From assembly GCA_035578905.1 (NCBI GenBank), contig JAQJVL010000613.1, forward strand, positions 1 to 64,000: a stretch of DNA of 64,000 bases. Reading direction: 5' to 3'. A model generated the notes under the pieces. The model was not told the DNA's origin and made no database searches. It saw only the letters and a list, made by a program, of their open reading frames with translations. The translations under genes and the position numbers were made by a program. Numbering within the stretch: the stretch's first letter is position 1; the number at the start of each line of letters is the position of its first letter. This stretch comes from Stictocephala bisonia. Lineage: Eukaryota; Arthropoda; Insecta; Hemiptera; Membracidae. Positions 49,501-52,250 of the stretch are shown piece by piece.

Positions 49501-51687
49501 TAATTTGAGCATTATGTTCCATTTAACTAAATTGTATACTTTTTTTGTGCAAAAAGTGTAAACAATCATACCCTGAAAATAAATAAAATGTTACCAATTC
49601 TCTAGTTATTGGAAATATTGTATGTCATTTTATAGATTTTTAGGGTGTATTATACTTCATATTGGATCCATTATATTATAATTCATAATTTGTTGATTCA
49701 CTGCCATAAAAGGTGTTAGAAAAATTTTCTGAGACTTTCCCAAAAAGTACTCAGAATCGAGAATTCTGTAAAGAACCGAACCGGGCCGAAAAAAATGGAA
49801 CCTACCAATCACTACTTTAGACTAACACAAAACATTTATGAAATTAATAATACAAATGGTGAGGTTATGACTACAGTATTATAATCGAATAATAATTTGT
49901 ATTGTACTGAAAGATGCATTTAAAATGTCTTACATCTTAATACTACTCAAACTGTTGTAGAAACTTTGTCATACCTGATGATGATTTATATCCATCGCCT
50001 TTTTTCAGTATTTTTTTCACGAAGGAAACTATTTCTGGAATGTGATCTGATACTCTCACTGTCATTGTTGGTGGAAGAACATTTAGGTTTTCTAGATCTT
50101 TGAAAAATTCAATTTCATATCTTTTAGCCAAGGTTCGGAAATCTTCTTTTGCCTCATTTGATCTAATAATTATCTTGTCATCAATATCCGTAACTCCCAT
50201 CAAGTAGAAAACATTTATGTTGAACACATTCATTAGTATTCTCCTAATGATATCAAGTTTGACATAACACCTGCAAATTATCCAGGTTATTTTGAATCAA
50301 ATAAGGTTCTTTAATATCTAACAAATGTTAGGATTTAAAATAGCCTAATGATTTGTGTTAAAAATAAATTAGCAAGCATTTGATTTAAAATAGATAGAAG
50401 TGTAGTAGAGAAAGAAGCTCTTTTATTAACTACATGTTACTCATTGCTTATTTTTTACAAGGTAGTTTATAAAGTCATAAAATTCTGAAAAATGTAAATG
50501 TTTGTTATATATTTTCTCTTACAGTTTATTTATGTAAACTTCATTGGAATTGCTATTTTTTTTTAGCATATTGAATTACAAATATTTTACAGTGTCAAGT
50601 GAAATAGCCTATTATGCATCAAACAACTAAAACGAAGTGCACTACCATATGTCCATAGGGCCAGAAGTGGTGAATCAATGTTTGCTATTTCAGTTTATCG
50701 CTCCACCAATTTCAATAAACTTTTCATTGTCTACGTGAGCATACTCTGGAATGCTCTGCCTGATAATATCACATCCATTGATAAACGCACTCTATTTGGG
50801 GTGGAGGTGAGGTGTTTTCTGCTGCGGGCCTCGCGGGAGTAGTGTCTGGTGGCGCTGTATCTTGGCGGTGAGGTAATGAGTGATGATTTTGTTGAATGAA
50901 AATACTTCTAAATTAAATTAAATTAATATCTTCAGATTTAATTGAAATATTCATATTTTCTGTTTTAAGTTTTGACTGTTCATGGTTTTGTTATTGTTTA
51001 CAATATTTGTATATTTTTATTTCCAAATCCTGTGTGTGCATTGTTAGGCCTATTTGTATTTGAAATAATATGTTATCATACATGATGAGGTTAAGTGGTA
51101 CAGAGAGCTTTACAGCCCTAAATTCGCCTCTAATAATAATGACATTTTTCATTACAAATACTGTAATGAGAGCTTAACAATAATATTCAATCTTGTCTAA
51201 TCTAATCAAACTTATCCGCTTTAATTTTTAACTAGAATTTTAATATTATCTTTCTCTCACATAATCTTAATATACTGGGTGTCTCATAAGTAATGTGTCA
51301 AACTCTGGGAATTTAATATTTGAAAGATGTCTCTAGGCCTATTAAGTTCCCAAACATGGAATATGCTTAATAAGAATTGAATTAATGAAAAACTTACGAG
51401 GCATGCCCAATATGAGCAGAATCATATACTGTTGGCCCACAGCTATACCACTTTACTACATTTTCATTTTGAAGAATCAATTTACTTTTTTGTTTGATAA
51501 TAGGATTGTATATTGAAATGTTTGTTTCATGTCCACTAGGTTCTATCCATTTTAAGTGAGTCTTAGTTTCCGCATCCAAAGAGCTGCTTATCCCATAATT
51601 ATGACAAAAAACTAAACTACTTAAAACCATTTTTTTCATTAGAAACTCACTAGTTCTGTGTAATAAATTAACACAAGGAAGCATCAT
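1685..51687 (-). CDS. CARS2: CARS2, mitochondrial cysteinyl-tRNA synthetase (10 coding exons)
   Basis: Charges mitochondrial tRNA-Cys with cysteine in the matrix. The coding sequence joins, in transcript order: 51687-51398, 50270-49975, 41707-41497, 27237-27104, 19705-19574, 16501-16365, 13124-12999, 5158-5063, 3029-2838 and 1750-1685. The sum is 1680 nt, 559 codons plus TAA, without internal stops, and all nine introns are GT-AG. The length matches the family (human about 564). Class I signatures: HIGH at residues 92-95 after [15 protein letters not shown] at 320-324. Zinc ligands by family alignment: C83, C261 (WHIEC), H286 and E290 (PHHENE). The first 30 or so residues are basic/hydrophobic, as in a mitochondrial presequence. 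An in-frame stop two codons upstream of the first ATG fixes the start inside exon 1. The roughly 48 kb of intron is mostly transposon-derived. Confidence 0.95.
1751..2837. other. CARS2 intron 9
   Basis: Mostly AT-rich unique-looking sequence. The only structure recognised is a degenerate G-rich minisatellite at 2575-2712, listed separately. Confidence 0.5.
2575..2712 (+). repeat. Degenerate G-rich minisatellite (TGTATGGGTGGG family)
   Basis: Contains ATGTGTATGGGTGGGTAGG and CCATTGTACATGTATGGGTGGG, preceded by diverged units. The same unit is found at 40324, 41935 and, in opposite orientation, 14235. Confidence 0.55.
2838..3029 (-). CDS. CARS2: CARS2 exon 9
   Basis: Acceptor TTGTGTTGTAG before 3029 and donor AAG|GTAAAA at 2838, phase 0 at both ends. 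It encodes the C-terminal helical anticodon-binding region, including [12 protein letters not shown] and [15 protein letters not shown], ending GVEIK. This fits the segment that precedes the DRSSTSTW-like tail in CysRS. Confidence 0.92.
3480..4330 (-). pseudogene. Decayed gene of an uncharacterised arthropod repeat-encoded protein family
   Basis: Lies in CARS2 intron 8. Read on the minus strand with several frameshifts and stops, it shows in order: [85 protein letters not shown] and ADYCW. I recognise this motif series (LPPLHIKLGLMK, FVGPDIRK, ERFHQDI, DYCW) from highly repeated predicted proteins in insect genomes whose function is not established; they behave like transposon genes. The best preserved open pieces are 3503-3715 and 3993-4211. 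No function is assigned. The order and spacing of the motifs make chance resemblance unlikely. Confidence 0.65.
4780..5021 (+). mobile_element. tRNA-derived SINE, diverged
   Basis: Begins with a tRNA-like head: A-box-like TAGCGTAGTTGGTTAAAAC and B-box-like AGTTTGATCC about 40 bases on. A unique body follows, and the element ends in an AAAT-rich tail (AAAAATAAATAAATAAG). It sits in CARS2 intron 8, just outside exon 8. Confidence 0.65.
5063..5158 (-). CDS. CARS2: CARS2 exon 8
   Basis: Acceptor CATATTTTCAG and donor GAA|GTAAGT, phase 0 at both ends. It encodes [20 protein letters not shown] followed by [12 protein letters not shown], part of the helical domain following the DDFDT block. Confidence 0.93.
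5159..6049. other. Part of CARS2 intron 7 without recognised features
   Basis: An open frame at 5518-5733 (plus) was examined but shows no known domain or splice context. The rest is AT-rich. Confidence 0.4.
6302..7735 (-). pseudogene. Tigger transposase, catalytic and C-terminal part
   Basis: Frame 7717-6746 encodes the CENP-B-like second HTH and the DDE_1 core: [20 protein letters not shown] (first catalytic Asp), [13 protein letters not shown], and [13 protein letters not shown] (third catalytic Asp). At the second catalytic position Asn (AAC) replaces the family's Asp, so the enzyme should be dead. After LYKAD an in-frame TAG (6746-6748) is followed by an uninterrupted 140-codon acidic tail in the same frame (to 6302), rich in Glu/Asp and ending [11 protein letters not shown]. 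The frame upstream of 7717 is shifted near an A-run and continues to the insertion junction at about 7757. The plus-strand frames over this region are shadows. Confidence 0.88.
7758..9762 (+). mobile_element. 2-kb LTR-like element with palindromic end, inserted in Tigger
   Basis: The insertion breaks the Tigger transposase between FAC and LNSADGS. It starts TGTACCGGGTC-TTTA-GACCGGTACA, a hairpin-forming palindrome, and ends near GGGTCTCAA. The flanks share CACAC, though the host site is a short CA repeat, which makes the exact target duplication ambiguous. No coding region was recognised. A shorter related copy lies at 27549-28919 in the opposite orientation with the same palindromic end. Size and the TG start fit a solo LTR; a non-autonomous DNA element is the alternative. 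Confidence 0.65.
9763..9955 (-). pseudogene. Tigger transposase, N-terminal HTH part
   Basis: From the ATG at 9929-9931 it encodes [15 protein letters not shown], then [20 protein letters not shown] and [17 protein letters not shown], the pipsqueak/CENP-B-type N-terminal DNA-binding domain of Tigger transposases. An earlier in-frame ATG at 9955 adds eight residues. The frame runs into the inserted LTR-like element at 9762; the rest of the protein resumes at about 7735. Confidence 0.88.
10900..11760 (+). repeat. 13-copy tandem array with alternating spacer lengths
   Basis: A core close to AGCTCCGCTCTGCGTTATAG followed by CACTGTGGGCT starts at 10900, 10999, 11044, 11141, 11187, 11286, 11353, 11406, 11473, 11526, 11593, 11661 and 11725. 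Steps are 99, 45, 97, 46, 99, 67, 53, 67, 53, 67, 68 and 64. The core is better conserved than the AT-rich spacers, which themselves fall into a long class (ending GTAAATTAAAT) and a short class. Confidence 0.85.
12131..12358 (+). pseudogene. C-terminal end of a non-LTR retrotransposon ORF2
   Basis: The frame reads [17 protein letters not shown], then [19 protein letters not shown], and ends HHRGLP with TAA at 12358. The YNTR...LP...YxGxxLxN pattern is the usual tail of Jockey/CR1-like ORF2 proteins after the RT domain. No RT, endonuclease or in-frame ATG precedes it, so it is a fragment. Confidence 0.6.
12421..12998. other. Part of CARS2 intron 7 next to exon 7, no features seen
   Basis: AT-rich sequence between the composite repeat and exon 7, with no ORF or repeat recognised. 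Confidence 0.4.
12999..13124 (-). CDS. CARS2: CARS2 exon 7
   Basis: Acceptor TTTTGTGAACCAG and donor CCT|GTGAGT, phase 0 at both ends. Encodes [37 protein letters not shown] and AKPTP. ADDFDT-RAV is the conserved block beginning the C-terminal helical domain of CysRS. Confidence 0.95.
13153..13298 (+). repeat. 36-bp minisatellite, 4 copies, beside exon 7 acceptor
   Basis: Units begin ATTTAGGTTACCCTAGGACA at 13153, 13189, 13225 and 13261 and are nearly identical (one T/C difference in the fourth). The nearest unit is 28 bases from the exon 7 boundary, i.e. in the branch-point region of intron 6. Confidence 0.95.
13300..14230. other. Part of CARS2 intron 6, nothing recognised
   Basis: A 67-codon frame at 13728-13931 (plus) has no recognisable domain or splice context. 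The remainder is AT-rich. Confidence 0.35.
14235..14440 (-). repeat. Degenerate minisatellite, same family as 40324
   Basis: About six diverged units of the type CACCCATATGTACAGTGG / CACCTGTCCATATACTTAC. These are the reverse complement of the G-rich units at 40324-40690. Confidence 0.6.
14518..14755 (+). mobile_element. tRNA-derived SINE (Leu/Ser-like head)
   Basis: The head GAGCTGGTGGCAGAGCGGTC-TAAAGC resembles the A box of class II tRNAs, and GGTTTGAATCC is a B box some 45 bases later. A body containing an inverted TTACTCTGTCGAATAAGTTCC / GGAACGGGCAGAGTAA stem follows, and an A-rich tail ends the element. The acceptor stem does not pair, so it is not a functional tRNA. Confidence 0.75.
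14760..16364. other. Part of CARS2 intron 6, AT-rich, no features recognised
   Basis: Long AT-rich stretch without convincing ORFs or repeats up to the donor of exon 6. Confidence 0.4.
16365..16501 (-). CDS. CARS2: CARS2 exon 6
   Basis: Acceptor TTTTGTGCAG and donor ATCAAG|GTATAA. It enters in phase 1 and leaves in phase 0. Encodes [20 protein letters not shown] and then [11 protein letters not shown]. The YR-S-x-IEYS junction with exon 5 matches the family. Confidence 0.94.
16688..17375. mobile_element. Tigger-related MITE (688 bp, TA target site)
   Basis: Left end TAGTAGAACCTCGATACCAT and right end (reversed) CAGTGGTACCTTGATAGCAC form imperfect inverted repeats. Both are flanked by TA. 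Subterminal words of the type CGTG(T/C)TAT(T/C)(A/G)AGGT recur inside both ends. No transposase is retained; short frames inside are chance. Confidence 0.7.
17631..17815. repeat. Imperfect inverted repeat of hammerhead-like units
   Basis: Two arms of about 85 bp face each other around AATTCAAAATTGG. Each arm contains CTGAAG(A/T)TGGCTT, then a short loop, then (A)GAAGT(C/A)AAAAAT. This order resembles the catalytic-core/stem II layout of the hammerhead ribozymes carried by Penelope-like elements, with a degenerate core. See findings. Confidence 0.6.
18390..18542 (-). mobile_element. tRNA-derived SINE fragment
   Basis: On the minus strand: CTATCCTAATGGTAAGCACT (A box), a pairing CTCCTG/CAGGAG stem with a 9-base loop, and GCGGGTTCAAATCCC (B box). 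Anticodon-loop length and an unpaired acceptor stem exclude an intact tRNA gene. The body toward 18390 is AT-rich. Confidence 0.55.
18559..19340 (-). mobile_element. Degenerate, internally deleted Tigger copy
   Basis: Starts with CAGTAGCCTCTCTGTTATTC-GAGGTAATTGGGACC next to TA, close to the terminus at 1218. The minus frame 19046-18822 contains [13 protein letters not shown], which may be the remnant of the transposase N-terminal HTH. The right end was not located, so the upper coordinate is approximate. Confidence 0.5.
19574..19705 (-). CDS. CARS2: CARS2 exon 5 (KMSKS)
   Basis: Acceptor TTTTCTCAACAG and donor GAGCC|GTAAGT. It enters and leaves in phase 1. Encodes [20 protein letters not shown], with KMSKS the ATP-binding loop of class I synthetases, and [15 protein letters not shown]. 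Confidence 0.97.
19706..20389. other. Part of CARS2 intron 4, AT-rich, nothing recognised
   Basis: Simple AT-rich sequence with short A-runs; no coding signal or recognised repeat. Confidence 0.4.
20390..21980. repeat. Degenerate interspersed repeat of unknown class
   Basis: Begins near TCTCCCGGGGGTGAGTCTCC and CTCAGGGGTGG, then long A/T-rich text of the kind I associate with dispersed insect repeats (compare GGATGGTTTTCACCCCC at 26383). It is interrupted by the hAT MITE at 21295-21626. No ends or coding capacity were defined. Confidence 0.3.
21295..21626. mobile_element. hAT-like MITE, 332 bp, 8-bp target duplication
   Basis: Ends CAGTGGTTCTCAACCT and AGGTTGAGAACCACTG are perfect 15-16 bp inverted repeats, flanked on both sides by CTTTAAAC. 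G/C homopolymer tracts lie just inside both ends. The minus frame 21488-21180 crosses the MITE and is not a gene. Confidence 0.93.
21997..23326 (-). mobile_element. piggyBac-like element, internally deleted (1330 bp)
   Basis: Ends CCCTTACAGTGCCA and TGGCACTGTAAGGG; right flank TTAA, left flank CTAA. Each end carries three subterminal AGTGCCA/TGGCACT units. On the right each is preceded by the palindromic CGTCCGATTTTTCGGACG; on the left the intervening sequence differs. Only the N-terminal transposase coding region remains. Confidence 0.88.
22611..22874 (-). pseudogene. piggyBac transposase N-terminal fragment
   Basis: An ATG at 22874 opens a frame reading [20 protein letters not shown], followed by acidic [14 protein letters not shown] and [10 protein letters not shown], then GPSG. 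The acidic Ser/Asp-rich start is standard for piggyBac transposases (about 600 aa); the DDD catalytic core and Cys-rich tail are absent. After about 65 codons the frame continues into unrelated AT-rich sequence. Confidence 0.75.
23331..23995. other. Part of CARS2 intron 4, no features recognised
   Basis: AT-rich, no coding signal. Confidence 0.4.
24018..24957 (+). pseudogene. Non-LTR reverse transcriptase, C-terminal half (Jockey/CR1-like)
   Basis: The frame contains [20 protein letters not shown] (RT motif B region), then [12 protein letters not shown] (motif C), LRFNADKC and [10 protein letters not shown] frameshift near 24650 moves to a second frame with [34 protein letters not shown] and [19 protein letters not shown], the usual C-terminal region, ending at 24957. 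The second Asp of YADD is Asn, so the RT would be inactive even without the frameshift. Sequence upstream of 24003 is not LINE-like, as expected for 5' truncation. Confidence 0.85.
25248..26130 (+). mobile_element. piggyBac-like element, internally deleted (883 bp)
   Basis: Ends CCCTTAAAACGC and GCGTTTTAAGGG, both flanked by TTAA. The left end repeats AACGCGGCATACKGATATAT twice. The interior keeps only the two extremities of a transposase. Confidence 0.92.
25536..25812 (+). pseudogene. piggyBac transposase remnant (N-terminus joined to Cys-rich C-terminus)
   Basis: The first piece is an acidic N-terminus, [18 protein letters not shown], running to a stop near 25698. The second piece from 25711 encodes [16 protein letters not shown], then [16 protein letters not shown], and a stop at 25812; this is the CxxC...C...H zinc-binding tail that ends piggyBac transposases. 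The whole DDD catalytic domain is missing, so this is a deletion derivative. Confidence 0.8.
26206..27103. other. Part of CARS2 intron 4 with a degenerate repeat
   Basis: Around 26383-26560 there is a degenerate repeat (GGATGGTTTTCACCCCC and GAAGTAGAGGGTAAGATG) of a kind common in insect genomes. The remainder up to exon 4 is AT-rich. Confidence 0.35.
27104..27237 (-). CDS. CARS2: CARS2 exon 4
   Basis: Acceptor GTATTCTTCCAG and donor CACACAG|GTACAG. It enters in phase 2 and leaves in phase 1. Encodes [20 protein letters not shown], then [12 protein letters not shown] and WVNYWLHTG. The HHENE block supplies two zinc ligands and is highly conserved in CysRS. Confidence 0.97.
27431..27548 (-). 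mobile_element. tRNA-derived SINE, fragment
   Basis: Shares CTTCACTCGCCAGTTCACA and the GTGAACT...ATTCA...GTAC...GACTGTT series with the better copy at 29256. It stops where the LTR-like element begins, so the tRNA-like head is missing. Confidence 0.65.
27549..28919 (-). mobile_element. Second copy of the palindrome-ended LTR-like element
   Basis: Opposite in orientation to the copy at 7758. Shared stretches include GGAGGGTCAAA, CTCGGCAGCTGAG, CCTGGTGGAATC-like text and a CCAGGGTCCTTGAGT block. It ends in TGTACCGGTC-AAAC-GACCCGGTACA, the same hairpin terminus. It is shorter (about 1.37 kb versus 2.0 kb), lacking an internal portion. No coding region was recognised. Confidence 0.65.
28920..29255. 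other. Part of CARS2 intron 3, nothing recognised
   Basis: Short AT-rich stretch between the LTR-like copy and the SINE. Confidence 0.35.
29256..29408 (-). mobile_element. tRNA-derived SINE
   Basis: On the minus strand: GGATCAGTGGCTAAGGC (A box) and AAGGTTCAAATCCCC (B box) about 40 bases apart, then a body ending GTGAACTGGCGAGTGAAG. The fragment at 27431 is the same family. Confidence 0.75.
29409..30040. other. Part of CARS2 intron 3, no features recognised
   Basis: AT-rich sequence, no coding signal. Confidence 0.4.
30050..31228 (+). pseudogene. Non-LTR retrotransposon fragment with AP-like endonuclease
   Basis: Pieces in two frames give [19 protein letters not shown] (30130-30190), then from 30290 [35 protein letters not shown] and FSDHDG. 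These are blocks of the exonuclease-endonuclease-phosphatase domain that nicks the target for LINE insertion. After about 30700 the RT is missing; a short stretch ([17 protein letters not shown]) resembles a LINE C-terminus, and the fragment ends in AATAAATGGAATTTGAATT. It therefore looks like a LINE with most of ORF2 deleted. Confidence 0.7.
31229..32691. other. Part of CARS2 intron 3, AT-rich, nothing recognised
   Basis: No coding signal or recognised repeat. Confidence 0.4.
32692..32995 (+). repeat. 74-bp tandem repeat, 4 copies
   Basis: Units beginning ATTAACCAATGGGATTAAC start at 32692, 32766, 32840 and 32914 and differ by only a few bases. A partial fifth unit ends in ATTAACCCTAG. Confidence 0.95.
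33194..36110 (-). pseudogene. LINE ORF2: endonuclease and reverse transcriptase
   Basis: A long frame (35884-33194, 896 codons) carries endonuclease blocks [19 protein letters not shown] and ALSDHHAQ, then RT blocks [52 protein letters not shown] and [14 protein letters not shown]. The N-terminal endonuclease start ([21 protein letters not shown]) lies upstream at 36110-35900 in another frame, shifted at an A-run near 35900. Two catalytic Asp are replaced by Asn: motif A reads FFNLKQAFD (usual FFDL) and motif C FANDTS (usual FADD). The frame is otherwise long and clean, so the element is young or was constrained until recently, yet incapable of reverse transcription as it stands. Confidence 0.9.
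36120..37050 (-). pseudogene. LINE ORF1 with SGNH/GDSL-esterase domain, frameshifted
   Basis: Frame 37050-36826 contains [13 protein letters not shown], the first esterase block with the nucleophile Ser. A middle frame gives [14 protein letters not shown]. Frame 36731-36120 begins MAGNNNIPN (Asn block) and has GIPKRF and [11 protein letters not shown] (catalytic His block). The three pieces are separated by frameshifts, one at an A-run near 36755. Esterase-bearing ORF1 proteins are typical of CR1-clade LINEs. No zinc finger was seen at the N-terminus. Confidence 0.75.
37456..37541. repeat. (TA)n microsatellite
   Basis: About 43 uninterrupted TA dinucleotides. Confidence 0.99.
37640..37885 (-). 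pseudogene. Acidic coding-like remnant, unidentified
   Basis: From an acceptor-like TTTTTGTAATAG at 37880, one frame reads [15 protein letters not shown] then [18 protein letters not shown] +1 shift near 37755 leads to a second frame with [20 protein letters not shown] and [16 protein letters not shown], then a stop. The composition looks coding, but the shift and isolation suggest a decayed exon or a transposon fragment. I do not recognise the protein. Confidence 0.3.
38130..38995 (+). pseudogene. Penelope-like RT and GIY-YIG endonuclease remnant
   Basis: In several frames: [20 protein letters not shown] (usual GLPMGSPLSP), PYVDDTIVF with an intact YVDD at 38289-38300, [37 protein letters not shown] and [19 protein letters not shown]. 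From 38850 an intact stretch reads [19 protein letters not shown] and EKRFYEH, the GIY-YIG nuclease with its catalytic Tyr pair and Arg. The RT-then-GIY-YIG order is diagnostic for EN-positive Penelope-like elements. Stops and shifts between the pieces make it a pseudogene. Confidence 0.85.
39372..39412 (+). ncRNA. Hammerhead-ribozyme-like motif of the Penelope-like element
   Basis: Reads TTGATGA, then a 5-bp stem GAAGC/GCTTT closing a TTTTATAT loop, then GAAA, then a short palindromic stem ATG-TA-CAT and A. This order matches the hammerhead core (CUGAUGA, stem II, GAAA, stem III, cleavage H), with C3 replaced by U. Stem I pairs only weakly, so activity is doubtful. Confidence 0.4.
39445..40320. 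other. Part of CARS2 intron 3, nothing recognised
   Basis: Short frames only; no domain recognised. Confidence 0.35.
40324..40690 (+). repeat. G-rich minisatellite, about 11 units
   Basis: Units of about 28-33 bp of the type GTCAATACCACTGTACGTGT followed by ATGGGTGGGTGG. The reading frames in it reflect the repeat and are not genes. Related short tracts are at 2575, 14235 and 41935. Confidence 0.9.
40700..41496. other. CARS2 intron 3, portion beside exon 3
   Basis: No coding signal or repeat recognised. Confidence 0.35.
41497..41707 (-). CDS. CARS2: CARS2 exon 3
   Basis: Acceptor TTTTTTTACAG and donor GCAAG|GTTAGA. It enters in phase 1 and leaves in phase 2. Encodes [15 protein letters not shown], the [16 protein letters not shown] block and [13 protein letters not shown], whose Cys is a zinc ligand. 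All three are conserved CysRS blocks. Confidence 0.97.
41935..41998 (+). repeat. Two units of the G-rich minisatellite
   Basis: Contains AGTACCACTGTAGTACATGT followed by ATGGGTGGGGG, matching the 40324 array. Confidence 0.6.
42000..42541. other. Part of CARS2 intron 2, nothing recognised
   Basis: AT-rich sequence without features. Confidence 0.35.
42546..43636. mobile_element. TTAA-flanked non-autonomous element (1091 bp)
   Basis: Left end CCATAAATCGTGAATCCTGG and right end (reversed) CCCTAGATGGTGAATACTAG are imperfect inverted repeats, each next to TTAA as in piggyBac or Kolobok elements. Inside, a 47-bp direct duplication lies at 43363-43458. No transposase was recognised. Confidence 0.5.
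43796..45365 (-). pseudogene. Decayed Jockey-like LINE reverse transcriptase
   Basis: Minus-strand pieces in shifting frames, in order: [16 protein letters not shown] (45320), [18 protein letters not shown] (45130), [20 protein letters not shown] (44630), [16 protein letters not shown] (44480), [12 protein letters not shown] (44385, catalytic pair intact), [13 protein letters not shown] (44270) and [18 protein letters not shown] (44020). These are consecutive RT blocks plus the C-terminal region. The piece between NYRP and the motif A region is interrupted by another LINE tail at 44636-44935. Confidence 0.85.
44636..44935 (-). mobile_element. LINE 3' end nested in another LINE
   Basis: On the minus strand it ends in ACATGGCAATAAACGATTGA followed by TTGA repeats, a typical microsatellite tail of a LINE. 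It separates two consecutive RT blocks of the surrounding LINE. Only 3' UTR-like sequence is present. Confidence 0.6.
45370..45940 (-). other. Probable continuation of the decayed LINE, then AT-rich spacer
   Basis: Up to about 45720 the minus strand keeps a composition like the LINE, with weak linker-like resemblance between endonuclease and RT. No block is clear enough to name. Confidence 0.3.
45945..47516 (+). mobile_element. IS630/Tc1/mariner-type transposon with about 310-bp inverted repeats
   Basis: Ends TACAGGG (45945) and CCCTGTA (47516). The outer 310 bp of both ends are inverted copies of each other, sharing for example GGTTCTTACTTTGTAACACA and GGATTTATATAGAATATCA. A decayed transposase lies between. 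Target site is probably TA. Confidence 0.8.
46345..46925 (+). pseudogene. Decayed DDE transposase of the 45945 element
   Basis: Reads [75 protein letters not shown], a stop at 46612-46614, then [20 protein letters not shown] and [13 protein letters not shown] recognise the family pattern LFTDEASFTR...NVWAG...LPPRLNG...FMHDGAPAHFS...PLDFFLWG. The first catalytic Asp (D in FTDE) is His, the second (HDGAPAH) is Gly and the third region is degraded, so no activity is expected. The N-terminal DNA-binding part is not recognisable. Confidence 0.8.
47520..48330. other. Part of CARS2 intron 2, nothing recognised
   Basis: AT-rich, without coding signal. Confidence 0.35.
48330..49193 (-). pseudogene. 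Gypsy-type LTR-retrotransposon integrase fragment
   Basis: Frame 49193-48969 has [20 protein letters not shown] and [11 protein letters not shown], the zinc-binding end of a Ty3/Gypsy integrase. Frame 49098-48445 continues (frame change near 49030) with [12 protein letters not shown] (first Asp), [13 protein letters not shown] (second Asp), [19 protein letters not shown] (Glu) and [13 protein letters not shown], then the C-terminal EGDIV. Past a stop near 48445, [19 protein letters not shown] completes the C-terminal domain. Protease, RT, Gag and LTRs are absent here. Confidence 0.87.
49195..49974. other. CARS2 intron 2, portion beside exon 2
   Basis: Very AT-rich with several repeated AATTAATAAAA words at 49220-49290; nothing coding. 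Confidence 0.4.
49975..50270 (-). CDS. CARS2: CARS2 exon 2
   Basis: Acceptor TAATTTGCAG and donor TCATCAG|GTATGA. It enters in phase 2 and leaves in phase 1. Encodes [50 protein letters not shown] and [15 protein letters not shown] and the following region are strongly conserved in CysRS. The reading begins upstream of the internal ATG at 50233, since residues before it match the family. Confidence 0.97.
50605..50842 (+). pseudogene. LINE C-terminal remnant in CARS2 intron 1
   Basis: The frame reads [35 protein letters not shown] and [18 protein letters not shown]. The LWN-LP pattern with the preceding Arg/Ser-rich stretch is the usual C-terminus of Jockey-like ORF2. It runs antisense to CARS2. 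Confidence 0.65.
50850..51397. other. CARS2 intron 1, remainder
   Basis: Probably the 3' UTR of the LINE remnant followed by AT-rich intron. Confidence 0.35.
51398..51687 (-). CDS. CARS2: CARS2 exon 1 (start, HIGH motif)
   Basis: Starts at the ATG 51685-51687; a TAA two codons upstream excludes an earlier start in this exon. Donor GCCTC|GTAAGT, leaving in phase 2. The first part ([20 protein letters not shown]) is basic/hydrophobic, as expected for mitochondrial import. It ends [20 protein letters not shown] with the zinc Cys and the HIGH ATP-binding motif. Confidence 0.96.
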
Positions 51688-52250
51688 GAGTTAATAAGCC
51701 CTAATATCAATAATTTATTTTATTGGGTTTTCTCACTGCCTTTATCGGGGAATATATTAAATAATGTCACTGAAATTAATCAAAAAAACAATTTTTAGGA
51801 AACAAAGTATCCTCTCAATTTTAGTGTTTTCTATTTCACAACAACATCAAACTAATATCCATCCACCACATCTCATAAGAGATAACGTTTTAATTATGAA
51901 TATGAAAACTATTCTTTATTTTAACAACTAACCACATATGCTTTATATCAACATCTGATTGTTGTCTGCTCATCAGCTGTTATTAATATAAGAAACAGCT
52001 GGTAGTAAGTATTTTATTTAGCATCTACGAACAGCTGATTCGTCCCTTTTAACAATACTCAAAGACATATAATTGATTATTGGAAATAAGATAACTGATA
52101 GAAGGACCGAGTGGTAGGCGAGACAGCGCTGAGTAACCGCGCAGGAGAAGATATCTCAGTTAAAAATCAGAGATACAGCAGTGCCTCAACATATCAAGTT
52201 GATAAATAAAATTGCCTGGATTTTCTTCTATGCGAAGTAGTTTATTTTTT
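51688..52250 (-). promoter_or_regulatory. CARS2: Presumed CARS2 promoter and 5' UTR region
   Basis: Inferred from position only. The one GC-richer patch is near 52108-52155 (GGTAGGCGAGACAGCGCTGA). No TATA box at a convincing distance was seen, and the transcription start cannot be placed. Confidence 0.3.
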
